A DNA stretch of 64,000 bases from Isoetes taiwanensis (GCA_021234155.1 JAJEKV010000192.1:1-64000); one strand, 5' to 3'; positions 35,931-49,070 are shown, counted from the first letter of the stretch. The notes: a model not told the origin generated them from the sequence alone. Numbers and translations: made by a program.

Positions 35931-36199
35931 GTTTTTTTCCTAACAAGATCTCGGGAAATTTGTTGACTTACATCCAAAATGATTGTGCTTTTCTTAAATA
36001 CTATTATGTTTATTGCTCTTTGGAACATCCGGAAGGCAAAGAAATAGAGTAGTTTATGGCAAAAAAATTTCTCTATCTTCCTGATTAAATTGCATTTTCA
36101 ACTTGATGTTGAGTCCAGCATACTCGACTCACAAGAGGAAGTTGGTGATAAATATGATTGAGAAAATGGGATTACAAGTTGGTCTTTTTGGGGTCATTT

Positions 36200-36910
36200 G
36201 ATTTATTTGTAGCCAATTTCAATGTTATCAATTCTAATTGCGCTTTTGGTGATGATGTTAGCTTATTTGAAGAAATGTAAAAGACAACATGGGTGAAATG
36301 GAAGACAATCTCCTCAAAAGGATCTTGACCTTGATCCCGAACTGTTCTTCAACAAACTCTCTAAAAATGAAGAAAATATGGATCTTGCTCTAGCAAGAAT
36401 GTTACAGAATTGAGAATGATTTTTTATCATCCACTTTGGCCAATCGGCCTATGGCGGAAAGTGGTGCAAGTTTATAGTATGTTTGACGTTAAAATCTCTT
36501 CTTCTTCTATGTATAACCGTTACATGGCCCGAGGATCAATTCTCAAGATTCAGGGAGGCATTACTATACTCACATATTGATGGCTGATTTATATGGCTCC
36601 TTGCTTTGCTTGAGTGAGTCGACCTCTCTTGTTTGGATATAATTCTTTGGCAGTTGCTTTGATAGCTACACTTTTGGATCTGGCGCCTCCTTTTATGCCT
36701 ACTTTAACAAGCTTGACTCTCTCTCACTTCAGACTCAGTAGCCTTATCTTTGCCTCTGGCTCCTCTCCCAAATCTGCTGAGACATCAATTGCTCAATGGT
36801 ATCTCCTAATCTGGCAGAATTTTGGTTGGTTTTCTTTTCAGGTGTTAACAATATCTATTGGTTGGGGTCGTGATCTCTCCACATTTTTTATCTCTACACA
36901 TTTTTGAAGA
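36200..36910 (+). pseudogene. LINE 3' region, possible RNase H remnant
   Basis: This part lies where many plant LINEs carry an RNase H domain before the 3' UTR. An open stretch (36,614-36,907) and fragments near 36,520-36,560 are compatible with that domain, but I cannot see its catalytic residues with confidence. From about 36,910 to the poly-A the sequence is non-coding 3' UTR. Confidence 0.3.
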
Positions 36911-37110
36911 CTATCTCTACATAACAGTTATCCTTTGATCAACTAAGATCGTTTCAAGACTTGATATCTTTCTCATGTACTCTTGACCTATACCTCATTA
37001 CATTATGTTGGAGGTTTATAGTTAAAGACCTTTATTATGCTCAAATCTGCTGATCTAAGCAGACCTATATATTGTGTTTCTTGATTAATGGAAAAATCTA
37101 CTCTTACTCT

Positions 37111-37131
37111 AAAAAAAAAAAAAAAAAAAAA
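37111..37131 (+). other. LINE poly-A tail
   Basis: Twenty-one consecutive A residues follow the LINE 3' UTR and mark the 3' end of the element. Confidence 0.8.
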
Positions 37132-39688
37132 TCCACTGCATTTTTAAATGCATTTGTGTTGACTATACATTGGATCCACTGTCTTCAATAAAATTCTAAA
37201 CTATTAGATGCATCTATTTCAAACTATGCATCCCATTATTCCTACACATTCCACGCGCTATGACAAATGCCCAACGCTCTTGGACCTTAAATCCTTCACG
37301 TTTGGCTCTCCTTTACACTTACAGATACATTTACAACTTTTTATTCACTTACAAACCCTGTTACATTTACCCATTCCACATGTTCACGACTAATGCCCGG
37401 CAACACCAGGCACACGTTTCTAGTATGACATACATCTGAATATCACAATCCCTCGATATCCTCACTCCTGTAGTATTTGATACTACTAAATCCTTCCGAC
37501 ATCCAAGACCACTACGTTGTTATTATGTGATATAGTAACATGTGTGCACCAACCCTAAGTCTAGACTCATATGTAACTCGTTGACATAGCCACCTAGCTA
37601 CGTTCATACTTACCGCCAATTTATTTCCTCAACTTCGGTTATCAATTTACCATAGACATGTTGTGGTTTTCGACACCACACTTTCTAGACTCTCTAACCT
37701 TAGTTTGCCTCCTCAAGCTCTAGTCATAAATTCCACGGGCGGATACCACATGTTTAACGTCTAGTATAAGAACTCTTATTTTCATTACTTAGGTACTCAT
37801 ATGGAATGTGAACTAAAAGTTCTATTATCGTCCTATCCTTTCTAGTTGTGTTTTACCATTAAATGGTCCTAGTATGCGCATATACCAACGGAGCTACTCC
37901 TCGGGGATACACGCTGCAGCGATCATCCGAGTCCGAGCACATTCTCCTTGGTGAGATGTTCCTTTGGGCACCTACCTTGCTCATACTCCAGGCTTTGGTC
38001 TATTTAAAGTGTCTTTACAAATTCTCTATAGTTGAAACGCTGTTTATAACAACTCTCAAGCTCCTCTTGTTTCACACTTGTCATGTGGGTACACAACTTA
38101 ACATACCTTGAAGCTTTTAGATGGTTGCGCCTGCTCCTACCAATTGTCGTCTTCTCTTGACCTTGTGTAGAAACTACGTTCCACACTATTGTCCAGTCTT
38201 TTATTCGGCATCTCGATGCTCCTAGCAGACATAAGATGCGTCCATTTCCTTAATTTATATCATGCATAATGGTCATGCATTTGACCAACGTCATTAAGCG
38301 TATCCACGTGGCTACGTGGTCTTCTTCGTCGTCTATAATCTTGCTTCTTTATTTCATCCCGGGATCATCAATCTCCTTATGAAACACAATGTATGTGTAA
38401 TTTTATAATCTATAATTTATGGATCAACATCCTCATATGACATTATTCTCTACTGTTCCGCGAATCATACCTCGATTCAAGTAGCAATAGCTATAAAATG
38501 TCGCGTCGGCATTATATACCTTCACCACCATTGTCGAAACCTACACTTCTAAAGTGATCTCCCTTTTCGGGAGCTGGGTACTTATAATCCGGTTTCCACC
38601 TTAGTATAGCACCTCTCGGCGTGATCTATGGCGATAATCATATACCACTTCTCCCTCAAATATATGGTGCTATATCCAGTCTCTTCTACGTCATATCAAT
38701 TCTCTCGACTATCGATCCAAAATAAGGATACCTTACCACTCCGTATTCCCAACGTGCCACATTTCTACTTCAAGCAAGAGTTCAGGACCTGCTCAACCAT
38801 CACTATATAAATGTGCTCGGGAAGGATCGCATGCTTCCGATGCTTCCAATCATATCGTCGCGATGTGAATGTAAGAATATCCGACGGGCCTCGTAAATGT
38901 ATAGACATAACCAAGGAATTAATATGTGTCCTCATGTGAGTGTAAACTATGGTAAAGATAGAGAGTGTGAGTGTGGAAACATTAAAGATAATTAATATTA
39001 GAGTATATAGGTAAAAAATGTCAGATACAGTACAATATATAATTGTATTAAAGGGTAACTATAAATGTGAGGGGCATGTAAAACACTCTGAGGATAGAAA
39101 TATACGAGTTGTTAAAACTATAACAAAATAGGAAAACAAAATTTTTAATACAAAATTGAATTAAGGCTAGCTATAATAAAATGAGTTGCAAAGTGAAGGG
39201 AGAATATAATAGACACTAGTAAATGTGTGTCCGTGTTGCTTAGGGCTAATGTCCTAGGCATGTGCTTTTCCTTGGCCTTTAACACCTTAGTAAATATGTG
39301 CCTCAAAACGTCTATATGTGAAATTTTGACGTTATTTGCTTTGTAAGAAATTTTGCTATTGAAATAGTATAATGCCAATTAGCATTTGCATTCATGGATT
39401 TCGATAGAGAAGACAATCGCCTGTTATAAGGAATGTAGGAGATAGTTTAATCTACGATTGAAAGCAAAGAATCTAAAAAGACAAATCCAAAATTGATGTT
39501 GAAAATGTCACTCTTAGAAGTAGTTAAGTATATCAATAAGAAATAAGTAGAAAAATATATAAAACGCAAAATCTTGTCTTGGCTCATTGATGTTTTAGTT
39601 CACGATGGAACTCTAAATATACATCTCCACATGGTGCACATCACCAAGGGCCTAACGTTGTACTTCGTTGGATGCTCACGTGATATCT
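37132..39688. other. No recognised gene
   Basis: Composition is more balanced at 37,200-38,850 than beyond, and several short open frames exist (37,863-38,111 plus, 38,004-38,186 minus), but I recognise no domain. It may be an old unreadable transposon. From about 38,900 to 39,580 the DNA is AT-rich. Confidence 0.45.
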
Positions 39689-40361
39689 TCACTTCTCCGA
39701 CGGATAACATCTTAGCCGGCGTAAAGTGAAATGTACAGGCGAGTCATTGATTCGAACTGCCCACGATGTCTCTTGACTATCAAGCACATGAGACAACTCA
39801 TCCTGAAGGTAGGATCGTATAATGGAATCAGATACCGCATCGGGAAGAAATGATTTGTAGACCCTAAAAAGTGTTCCATTACATATTCCAATGCAAGTGA
39901 GTTCTTTTGCTACCAAAACACCAATTCGCCAGTGCACGGTGTCGTTTCTTATCTGATAAAAAAAAGATAAACAATCAAAGGTTAGTCAAAGCACTACATT
40001 ACCCAATAAATAGATACATGTACTCTATCCTCCACCTACCTACCTCTCTCACAGCACATCCGCGTAAACAACGCTCCCTCGAAAAACTTGAGCAAACGAA
40101 GTCATCAATTAGTTGGATAAAGCGCTCCAACTTCACAACCTCGTCAGTGCTAAATATTTCTTTGAGCTTTGCAATGAGCTCCTCAATTTCCACGCTTGCT
40201 ACCCCATGTACATGAGCATGGTATTTTCGTTCCCAGTCATACCATGATCCAAGAGCGCATATGACATAAGTAACACGGGAGATGTGGTAGCTTCTGTCAC
40301 CCTTTAGGCATTTGGCGACATGGTGACTGAAGACATACCACGGGACCAAAATACGCACCAT
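39689..40361 (-). other. Unidentified minus-strand open frames downstream of the Helitron gene
   Basis: Two open frames (39,999-40,361, 120 codons; 39,689-39,937, 82 codons) lie in the same orientation as, and 3' of, the Helitron helicase. The first ends in a charged helical segment around IEELIAKLKEIFSTDEVVKLERF. They could be sequence carried by the Helitron between its gene and its 3' end. I do not recognise the family. The CTRR-type 3' end of the element was not located. Confidence 0.3.
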
Positions 40362-40479
40362 CTACATGGATGAAGATGTAAGTAAGTAAGATAAAAATAA
40401 AACGAAGAAAGAAAGTAGAAGATATCAATGAGAACAAAGAGAAATTGCATGTTGTGATTTTTAAGTATTAAACTCATAC

Positions 40480-41041
40480 TTAGAGGAGTTCTTTGTATAC
40501 TATATTTGTTGTATATCGTGATCTATCGACATCTCTTGAAGCATCTCCATCAATCGATAGAATGAGTACCTTTATGCCTTGGATTCCTTGAGCTCTCGAG
40601 AGTGCCACGTAAAGTTGTCCATGGCTGAATACTGGATTTGGCAAATACAAACCTACCATTTTCATTGTTTGGCCTTGGGACTTGTTGATTATCATACCAA
40701 AAGTCGGACGAATGGAAATTGTATGCCAAACCGGAAATGAGAGTTCTCGCATTATTGGGCACCAAAGGTATTCTAAATATGAACACTCGCTTCCAATATT
40801 CTTTCCAAAGGACAATCTCTGCATCTATAGCGTCTTTCCAATGAACGTTATAATGAGGCGAAAAGCCATTGTAGAGTCCCTTACGTGTAGAAACAGACCT
40901 CGATAACATGACAATCATGCCAACCTTCAAAGTTAATTGATGAGGAGGCATCCCGCTCGGAGTTTGTGCATTCAAAAATTCGATAGGATAGACCCCTATG
41001 TCATTCTCATTAACAATTTCGATCAACACCGTAATAATCAA
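40480..41041 (-). pseudogene. Helitron PIF1-type helicase, C-terminal part
   Basis: The frame 41,041-40,550 gives PSGMPPHQLTLKVGMIVMLS and then GLYNG and KRVFIFRIPLVP. A frameshift then moves to 40,824-40,480, which gives MIINKSQGQTMKMVGLYLP and FSHGQLYVALSRAQG. These are motifs V and VI of Helitron helicases. It is the direct continuation of the half at 45,023-46,234. Between motif III and this part the normal protein has only about 250-300 residues, so most of the 4-kb gap is foreign. Confidence 0.85.
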
Positions 41042-44000
41042 TAGAAAAAAGTGCCCAAAGGTTGTTGGGCTTTTTATTCGGACATAAGTTGAAAAGTAAT
41101 AAAAATGGTGGATTTAACTTTACAACATCTAAAGGGCAAAAATTATATAAGTTGGGAAAACCTAGCGCCACAAATTTCTAGGAGCAATTGCAATGGTGCT
41201 AACGAACTAATGTAATTGTGAGTGAATTTCTACGTCTTGGCAAAAGTTTATTCTAATATATTCTAGCAAGGGAAATAGGAAAATGTGTTTTGTTACTATT
41301 GACTGCTTGCGTTATGGGCATTTGTGATAGTGTTTACAAAGTATGTAGTGCAAGTCCTATGTGAGGAATTGTAGGGAATTTTTTGTCTAACAAACATGCG
41401 CCAAGTATTACATTCCTGAAAGTGATAGCATCAAAGAATAAGCAAGTGTAAGATCTTATACGCGTTTCATAGTCTTGAGTGTGAGGAATTTGAACCTGCC
41501 GATTGGAATTAATATTCTACCTTGACACCAAACTTCAACAATCCAATTGTTAATAAATTCGATATGCATCGTCTCTTGATATGGGTAAATTCATTGTTAA
41601 TTTTTGAAAATTTTACTAAATTCACTACTCATTGCATCTTCTGTGCTTTTAGCTCGACTTTGAACTAACCATGGCTAATCCGTAGACTATGGAAGAAATA
41701 AATGTCTACGCACCCACGCCTTCAAAAATCCATCTAGAACAAATTCGAAAATTGTATTTATAAAAGTTGCTCTTGGCGCATCTCCTTCAGAATCGCCCAC
41801 TACCATCTATAAAAGATTCAAAAATTGTCTTTGTAAAAGTTGCTATTGGCACATATCCTTAGTGTTTGTCCACTTTGCCGCCACATGCCCGCTCAAAAAA
41901 AAAAAAAAAAAGAAAAAGAAAATGTTTTATGCTCACCGGTCTTCGGCCAATCAGGGCTAAAGAGATAAACATCTATAGCTTATGGTCTCGTGATAAGTAC
42001 CCTCTGTTCGATGAGTACCTTTATTCGGCTGACATGCTTTAGTTGCTCATGCATTTTCAACAGTAGCTTCTAAAGTTGGGTCATCTAATTTTCCCAACCA
42101 TTATTGCCATATTCAAAGTGTCAACAATGACTCATATATTCATGCACTTGCATTTGTGAAGAGGTACATACATTGTTAGTCAAAACATCGAAGGCAACTT
42201 AAAAATATTGACACTCACTATAGGACGCGTATGTGACCTTCAAAATGTTTTCCAAGACCTCATTGTTTAAAAAGTTGAATTGTTGTGAAATGCATGCAAC
42301 GTGAAAACAAAATTTATGAACACATGAACAACAACATGATACTTGATTTGTGAAGTTAGAACTATTAAATGGTCCTTCTAAAATGATACAATAGGCAGTG
42401 TAAGTTCAACAAATTGAAGGGAGATTTCATTTAAAATTTTACTTTGTAGACGCACATCAAACTATACACTCGAAATGTCCATTTGTCCTACTGCAAAGAT
42501 TCGCCCCCTCTACATTAAATATTCACCACAAATGAATGCAGATCCGTTGCTTATGCATCATTTCAAAAAGCTAAATAAAAATAAAAAAACCTTATTGTCC
42601 ATCGGATGGACTTTATCCTGACTCTATGTCTGCCACATTTAATTGCAGATAAATTGTAAAAGGAGGTTAATTTAGTTTTTGATTATATATAGAGAACAGA
42701 TAGTGAAGATTACTACCTTCAGGTGCCATATGGGAAATATTGTGAATCATTACAAACTGGTAATCCAGATCTATGTCATCAACAGAATTTGGTATTATGC
42801 TGCACGAAATGATGGTCTCATGTTCCTACATATCATGACGTGCTATGCTACATTAAGACATTAGAAGTAGCAAATGTATTATAAGTAGAAATTAAATAAG
42901 CAAGGTCATGTAGATGAAAGTAAGGAAAAAGGAAGACTGTTATAAGATCTACATTTACCGAGAGGATCAACAATAGTTTCCTGTTTTAACATTAGCATTA
43001 AAGTTAGCATCTACATACTTGATTTGATGAATGCCACAAAGGTTGTGCAACCAACTTTCTCTTGGCTAGTTGCTGCGTGTATACATATACACGTACACAT
43101 GTACCTCTCTGCTTATTATGAGGAAAAAGAGCCAAAGGCCAACAGGTTTAACATGCAAGCAAGTTCAGATCTGCATCCTTGGAAAAAGGTAAGAGCATCC
43201 CGATTCTTTCCCAGTAAAGAACTTGCCTTGCCTTGCTTTGCCTTTCAGCTTATTGAACACTTCCCTCCATGCAGGGTCGCCGAGCAAGCAATGGTGGAGT
43301 ACCTATGCTTTATCAAAGTGAGAGAATACAATGCTTATATAAGGACTAAAATAAGGAAACAAAGCAAATCTAATAGATTAGAAGGAGAAGACATAAAAGT
43401 CTAAAGTATTCTTTCTCTTTGCATCTAAGTAGAGATTATTTATAGCTCAAAAGTACAACCATTTACCAATGATATTTTGTAGTAATGGTAGCCAGGCCTC
43501 CAGAATTGTGACTTGAGGGTTTTTGATCTGTCTGAGAAGTAGCAGTTAATTGCATAGATGCCTTTTCTGTTGCACACAATAAACTGCAAAAAATGCCACC
43601 TTGAATTTTAGTGCAATCTGCAAATGTAACCCTCAATTGCAAAAATGATAACTATGCATAGGCGCCATTTTGTTAAAAATTGCATGCCAAAGCCATGGAA
43701 ATCTATGAGATCAATATGGCAATACCATTAGATATTTGATAGCACTATTAGGATTGCAGACAAAGAACATCCAGGGGACGTAAATGTGATCGGCATTCAC
43801 CTGGGAGAGGATGCTGCATACATCCTATATTATAAAGTTCCTGCATATCAAGTGTGTGATCTACAACACTTAATACATATGTGAGCTGAATACATTAACA
43901 TCAAAATTTGAGGAGCCGCCATGACAGACATGCAAAGAAGAATGATACCCAACACTTATTTCAGCTTTCATGGCATGATGAGTCTCAGTGTCCTAAACTG

Positions 44001-45022
44001 TTGTAAAGGAATACAACCATTACGCTCAAATGATATCCGCCTTCCGATGCTCAAAATAAATGCGTAGCTTCACTTCAGAGGCATTTAAATTGCGTAAAAG
44101 AAACAATGGCATCCATTTCAAATCAGCTCCTAAGAATGCCAAAGCCATGGAAATCTATGAGATCAATACGCAATACCATTAGATATTTGATAGCACTATT
44201 AGGATTGCGCACAAAGAACATCCAGGGGACGAATCAGACGAGCATTCACCGGGAGAGGATGCCGCATCCAAAGAGCATTGTATTTACCTAGGGAGGAGTT
44301 TTTCGTTGGTTGAAGACGGGACATCACGATTCACGAAACTTGAGGACACCTGGACTCTTTTGGCCTTCTTAGCTTACCTTTGAATATTTCTCGTAGCCAC
44401 CCCATTGCATGTAGAGGAAGCAACTTCAAAAACAGCTAAGCAAAATAGATCATGTGCCTATCTTCGCTAGGTTTGGTTGTATCAAGCTATCCATCTCTTC
44501 CGCCCCTAAATAAGAAGGTTAGGCAAAGGAAATCATACTCAAGAGGCAACGGTGGTTGATTTCTCCTAGATCATGTGCCGGATTCGCTTGGATTCGATGA
44601 TCTGCAAGAGGAAAAAGGCATAAACCCTAAATGAGGCGCCATGAATGGCTGAATGAGCAACGCTTAACAAAATCAAGGTCCGGCCCAAAAATTTAAGTGA
44701 AATTGGCCGTCGAAAGTTTTAGGGTTTTATTCACGACATACACTAAAACTTTATAATATAGGATAGGTGCAAAGCAAAACCACTGGCATCCTCTTGTTTA
44801 CTTCATCTACATCATCATTCGGGCGTAAGTATACCCCTTTGCACCCAATAGGACACACTTCCATAATTCGCTGAAACATCGTGGAATGTCACGGCTTAGC
44901 AAGTCATTTAAGTCTTGCGACTTCACACAAATCTCTTTTCGAAGATGTATCACATCCGATCCAATATTGGAAAACGTGGTCTCTAGTCCATCTCCAACTC
45001 GTAAAAGATACTCAGAAAAACG
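41042..45022. other. Non-coding insert separating the two helicase halves
   Basis: About 4 kb with no recognised domain lies inside the helicase gene. It is AT-rich, has an A run near 41,890-41,912 and contains a 135-bp direct duplication (43,685 and 44,137). Open frames 43,024-43,404 (plus) and 44,881-45,183 (plus) show no family; the latter overlaps the helicase on the other strand. It is either one or more nested transposons or a lost coding part plus filler. I did not find a target duplication. Confidence 0.5.
43685..44270. repeat. Direct duplication of about 135 bp, 452 bp apart
   Basis: The segment starting TGCCAAAGCCATGGAAATC at 43,685 (to about 43,822) recurs at 44,137-44,270 with several substitutions and small deletions. 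The two copies bracket about 315 bp, an arrangement that could be the ends of a small element or an old tandem duplication. Confidence 0.8.
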
Positions 45023-46234
45023 CTACAATCGCTCATTACTGTGATATTTACGCTCAAACCTATGTTCCTCGACATGATCCCATATGTAAGAGCATTTCAA
45101 GGAAGCATGCACAATTTGGGGGCGATTTCCTCGTGGAACCACAGGTGGAAGCTGGCAAAAATCTCCTCCCAAAACAACAATGAGTCCCCCAAACAATTTG
45201 TCACATGACATCACGTCACGGAGTGTTCTATCCAGTCCTTCATAAATATATTTATGCATCATTGGGGCCTCATCCCATATAATCATGCGAGTCGCTCTTA
45301 TCAATTTTGCCAACTCCGACTGGTTTGGAATATTGCAAATTGACGTTTCATCTATGCTTATCGGTATCTTGAACCTTGAATGTGCAGTGCGCCCACCCTT
45401 CAATAAGGTGGATGCAAATCCTGAAGACGCAACTGCCAGTGCAATGATACCTTTGGCATGAACATAAGACAACATGGTGTTAAAAAGAAAACTCTTTCCC
45501 GAGCCACCTGACCATGAACGAAAAACACCCGTTCTTTTTCTAACATCACGTGCTCATCGATCACACGGTCGAAGATAACACGTTTGTCGTGATATAAGCG
45601 GTCCACAGCTTCTTGCACCTCTACCATATCTTCTTGAAACACCTCATCTGGAAATATCATATATGGATCTATTGCACGCTCAGGAAGAATGAAATCAAAC
45701 TTCCTTAAGGATCGCCCGACAGAGTTCATATGATCTTCAATGTCTAGAAGTGCCATGTCAAATAATTGATCACACATATTTACACTTTGATCTTCTGCAA
45801 CCCTTCGTGCCTCATGCAAGAAGTCATCGATCATAGAAAGCTTGACTTCTTCCCACAGTTGTAGTGGATTCGATGGTTCACAATTTGAAAGGATCATGGC
45901 GAACATGTGCCGCAATTGTGGTGGCATGCCCCATGCTGCTGCTGCTTGAAGAGACTCAAGCCATTCTCAGGTCATCGCTGGCAACCCACGACGAATGCAA
46001 GCTTTTTATATGTTGCACACAACTCCCCGTCAAAAAGAGCTGTAAATCTTCAAAACTAATTGCACCGCTCTCCTTCTGAAGGATTAACAAAGTACATGCG
46101 TCCAATAGTGGGAAACTTCTGGGTATTCTCTCTGACCTTCCATTTTCAACCGGGTTGATCGTAGTAAACTTTTTAGGAAAATCATGATAGAGCAATTGAG
46201 TAGCCTCTAGCCTCTCTACCCCCGATGCATTCAT
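45023..46234 (-). pseudogene. Helitron PIF1-type helicase, N-terminal half
   Basis: The linker 46,234-45,956 contains SFEDLQLF. It is followed by PPQLRHMFAMIL (about 45,925) and a DIEDHMNSVGRSL segment. The Walker A loop GGSGK (about 45,512) lies in a different frame from its flanks, so a one-base frameshift sits beside it. Next come SYVHAKGIIALAVASSGFAS, IWDEAPM (Walker B, about 45,276-45,256), GGLIVVLGGDFCQLPPV and RFERKYHSNERL. These are motifs Ia to III of the PIF1 family. The helicase would unwind the element during rolling-circle copying. The C-terminal motifs are missing here and lie about 4 kb away. Confidence 0.9.
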
Positions 46235-46529
46235 CTCAAAAATGATGTCAATGTTGTTCCATTATTCTTGCTTCAGATAATCGTCCATGCTCATACCTTC
46301 GATAGTATACATCTTGTTGCATTGGGAGATGCACAACCAATCTAGTGACATGAGGAAACCGTTGTCAGATTTCATATGAGAGGATTCTCCATGATGCCTC
46401 GGGTTGAGAAATAGCGTGCATTCAAGTATTGCTCAACCTCATCATGGTTTACTTGGGGTCCGCCGCTAGTAGATGCACCATCACTCACCGCTTCTAAGTT
46501 CACATTGATCATATCGCCCTTTGTAGACA

Positions 46530-48440
46530 TATTTATATAGATATTTAACGGCCTTTACGGGCAAAGACACACCCTCAACATTGATATGGCATTTGAAATA
46601 CGATGTCGCCTACGGATTATATGGCACAACCCATCTGTTATCTAAATCTATATCCCCTTTTTTCACCTTTCGCCATCATCCCTTCTTCTGCATAACGGAT
46701 ATCCGCCAACAACTCCGCCATTTCATCCGAAAATGCACGTGGATAATGCTTTGTACACTTACCATCTTGCATGCATGGACTATTCGGATATCCAATACCA
46801 CATGGCCCATGCATCATATTACGAGTGACTATCTCATACAATTCAGGATATAGATCTTTGTCTGGTATTTCAACACAAATTATTTGATCAATCTCTTCGG
46901 CTGTGAAGGGCTTGTCTTCCTGATCCAATATAGTCAACAAATGTACATGTGGCAAGCCTCTTTCCAAACTCAATGACATAGACTTTTTGCAATTATGCGG
47001 CGAATATACCACGATTAGTTATCAGATCTATCAGCTCTTTTACCTTCATATGGAATACTCTAGCCACTAACTCTGATCGATCACTTGGCGATTGGCCATA
47101 TAATAATTCCCTCCTAATCTCTTCCCAATTTGCATTGGCAGTCATGGTTATAAAGAGGTCCTACCGCCATGTTCGCCGAACAATAGACATAGCATCTTGA
47201 TATCGTTGGGTCATGTATCTCTGACCTCCCACATGTGAGGATGGTAACACAACTTTTCGGGCCAATAGCATTGCATCATCTCCTTCAAAGTCCATAATGC
47301 CCCCTCGTAACATGTCTTTTTTCAATGGTGTGTTGATTCAACACCACGAATTGCGCCTTTCTTGTTCCATCTTCGAAAACATATCACAAATGTATTCTTG
47401 AAACAATCGGCCAGCCATGTGAAGGGGAGATGTATGCCCACGACGCGTGAACAAATGATATATGTAGTACTCTATAATAGTTACTTCCTTTGCGCCTCTC
47501 CGTCCATGAGGTATTTTAAAATGCCATCCATCTGTACCATAGGGAAGAAGTAGCACAAAGTGCAATGGATCATACGAAAGTGATATGCATCTATAAACTT
47601 CACGCCACCATCCTTAGAGTGTATAATAATGTCCCTCCACCATCTTCGGCTTATCATCGATGTGCATTAAGACAGCCACCTCATTTACAGTTGAAGCATT
47701 ATATTGCCTCCTCACAGGATTTTGCACATTGCAAGAAGGTATACGCAAACGGATATCCATGGTTGGATGGATACGCATAAAATGTGTCGCGCTCAAGAAT
47801 ATGTTAACAAATGGATTGTACTCTGTCATAAGGGCCCGTGAATCGCATTACACTATTTCTTGCCTCAATCCATCAAAAATGGACATCCCAAGGCTCAACT
47901 TGCATGTCCTCGCCATCCATGATGTATATCTCAGGTAAATTTGCATGCTCTTGTTGTTCTTTGGCGGTGGCAATAATGTTCCCATCTTATGGCACATGCG
48001 GCCATTGACCCTAAAAGTGTGAGCTCCACCAATAGCATTTGCCAACGCCATCAATTTTCACACCCAATCGAGGCAAACGAAAAAATATTATTGTACTCTC
48101 TAATGTTCGTATGCGAAAGTGATCACCCAAACTATCCGTTTCGTATATAGATCAAACAATGCCCGTGGTGGTTCTCGAATCAATGGCAACGCACATTTCC
48201 ATTAGCACATGCCCCCGCACTTCTTTTAACCGGAGTTCTCACGTCCAATTGCATAGCCCCACAATACAAACATCTATAATCCATGTTACCAAGGTCATGA
48301 GGAGGAGGTAAATTCCACGCCCATGCTATCTTGTTGAAACCCCTTTACCAAGAGGGGACGCTCTCTAGGACCAATAGGAGTGTCATAATCCAACCTCATA
48401 GTTGTGATGTTTTACCTGCCTTCTTCGATCCATGCGCCTC
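46530..48440 (-). pseudogene. Helitron Rep (HUH-type rolling-circle initiator) region
   Basis: Reading down the minus strand: a CxxC motif (MDYRCLYCGAMQL, about 48,250); GGAHTFRVNGRMCHKMG (about 48,000); NPFVNIF and RRQYNASTVNEVAVLM (about 47,815-47,665); LPYGTDGWHFKIPHGRRG (about 47,540-47,480); GRLFQEYICDMFSKMEQER (about 47,420-47,360); a decayed SSHVGGQRYMTQRYQDAMSI (about 47,250-47,180); ERGLPHVHLL, the HxH metal site (about 46,955-46,930); and DNRWVVPYNP (about 46,650-46,610) with KAVKYLYKYVYKG after it. This is the standard order for the Helitron-like N domain, which nicks and joins single-stranded DNA at the element ends. At least four frame changes are needed to read it through. Confidence 0.85.
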
Positions 48441-48551
48441 CTCCTTTGACTATTGCTCTCGCCTTTCCGTGTCATATAGGATGGGTCATCCCTTATTGTT
48501 ATAGTTTTTCCCATATTAGCAGCTCCTTCCATAACCATGTCATTCAAATGT

Positions 48552-49070
48552 CGGGCGCCTTTGTCGTAACATATCTACTTGACCGCATGCATAATGCATT
48601 GGCTCGTGTGATCGCCTCCTCAATTGCGGGTGCATTAGATGATTGGCCAACATGAACTGCCTCGAACATTCACATCATATTGTAACCTCAAAGCCTTAGC
48701 CTTTGCAACACGCCACGTGTCAAACGCCTCTTCTTAGCGGATCTATTTTCATTGACAGCATCATATATGAGGGGTTGTTGGCCACACGAGGGTGGGCGCC
48801 TGTTTGCAAGATCTTTCCATGCCCACTTGACCGCACAAACAATGCATTGGCTCTAGCTGCGTCGCCTCTCCGCTTGCCGGTGCATTGGTTGATTGGCCAA
48901 CATGAACCACCTCCACAAGATTCACATCATATTCTAACCTCAAGGCTCTAGCCTTTGCAACGCTTACGCGCAAACGCCTCTTTCTAGCGCACTTTACTTT
49001 CATTGATGGGTGTCATATATGAGGGATTGTTGGCCACAAAGAGGTGGCGCCTTTTTGTAAGACCTCCCCA
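48552..49070 (-). repeat. 248-bp tandem duplication at the Helitron 5' coding end
   Basis: The marker CTTGACCGC lies at 48,578 and 48,826, and the sequence around it (GCATTGGCT, GATTGGCCAACATGAAC, TTCACATCATATT, GCCTTTGCAAC) repeats with a 248-bp period. A partial third unit runs to about 49,070. On the minus strand the better copy reads RKRRLRVSVAKARALRLEYD, a basic N-terminal segment typical of Helitron proteins. The duplication therefore copied the N-terminal exon of the Rep-helicase gene. Confidence 0.75.

Larger units (their letters stand above)
29009..37131 (+). mobile_element. LINE (plant L1-type non-LTR retrotransposon) with two later insertions
   Basis: The order is that of an L1 LINE: ORF1, an AP-type endonuclease, reverse transcriptase, a zf-RVT zinc-knuckle region, possible RNase H, and a 21-base poly-A tail at 37,111-37,131. 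Length is about 8.1 kb, or about 6.0 kb without the two insertions (707 bp and 1,417 bp plus duplicated targets). Every open frame is broken by frameshifts or stops, so it is inactive. I could not find a target-site duplication: the bases after the poly-A have no clear match near 28,900-29,010. The 5' end is therefore unresolved and may be truncated. Confidence 0.85.
40480..49070 (-). mobile_element. Decayed autonomous Helitron (Rep-helicase element)
   Basis: The gene content is diagnostic: an N-terminal zinc-finger-like part, an HUH/Y-type replication initiator and a PIF1 superfamily helicase, in that order on the minus strand. Helitrons move by rolling-circle replication. Frameshifts and stops occur in every part, the helicase is interrupted by about 4 kb of non-matching DNA (41,042-45,022), and the 5' part has a tandem duplication. 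I could not find the 5'-TC or the 3' hairpin plus CTRR ends, so the limits given are those of the coding remnants only. Confidence 0.85.
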
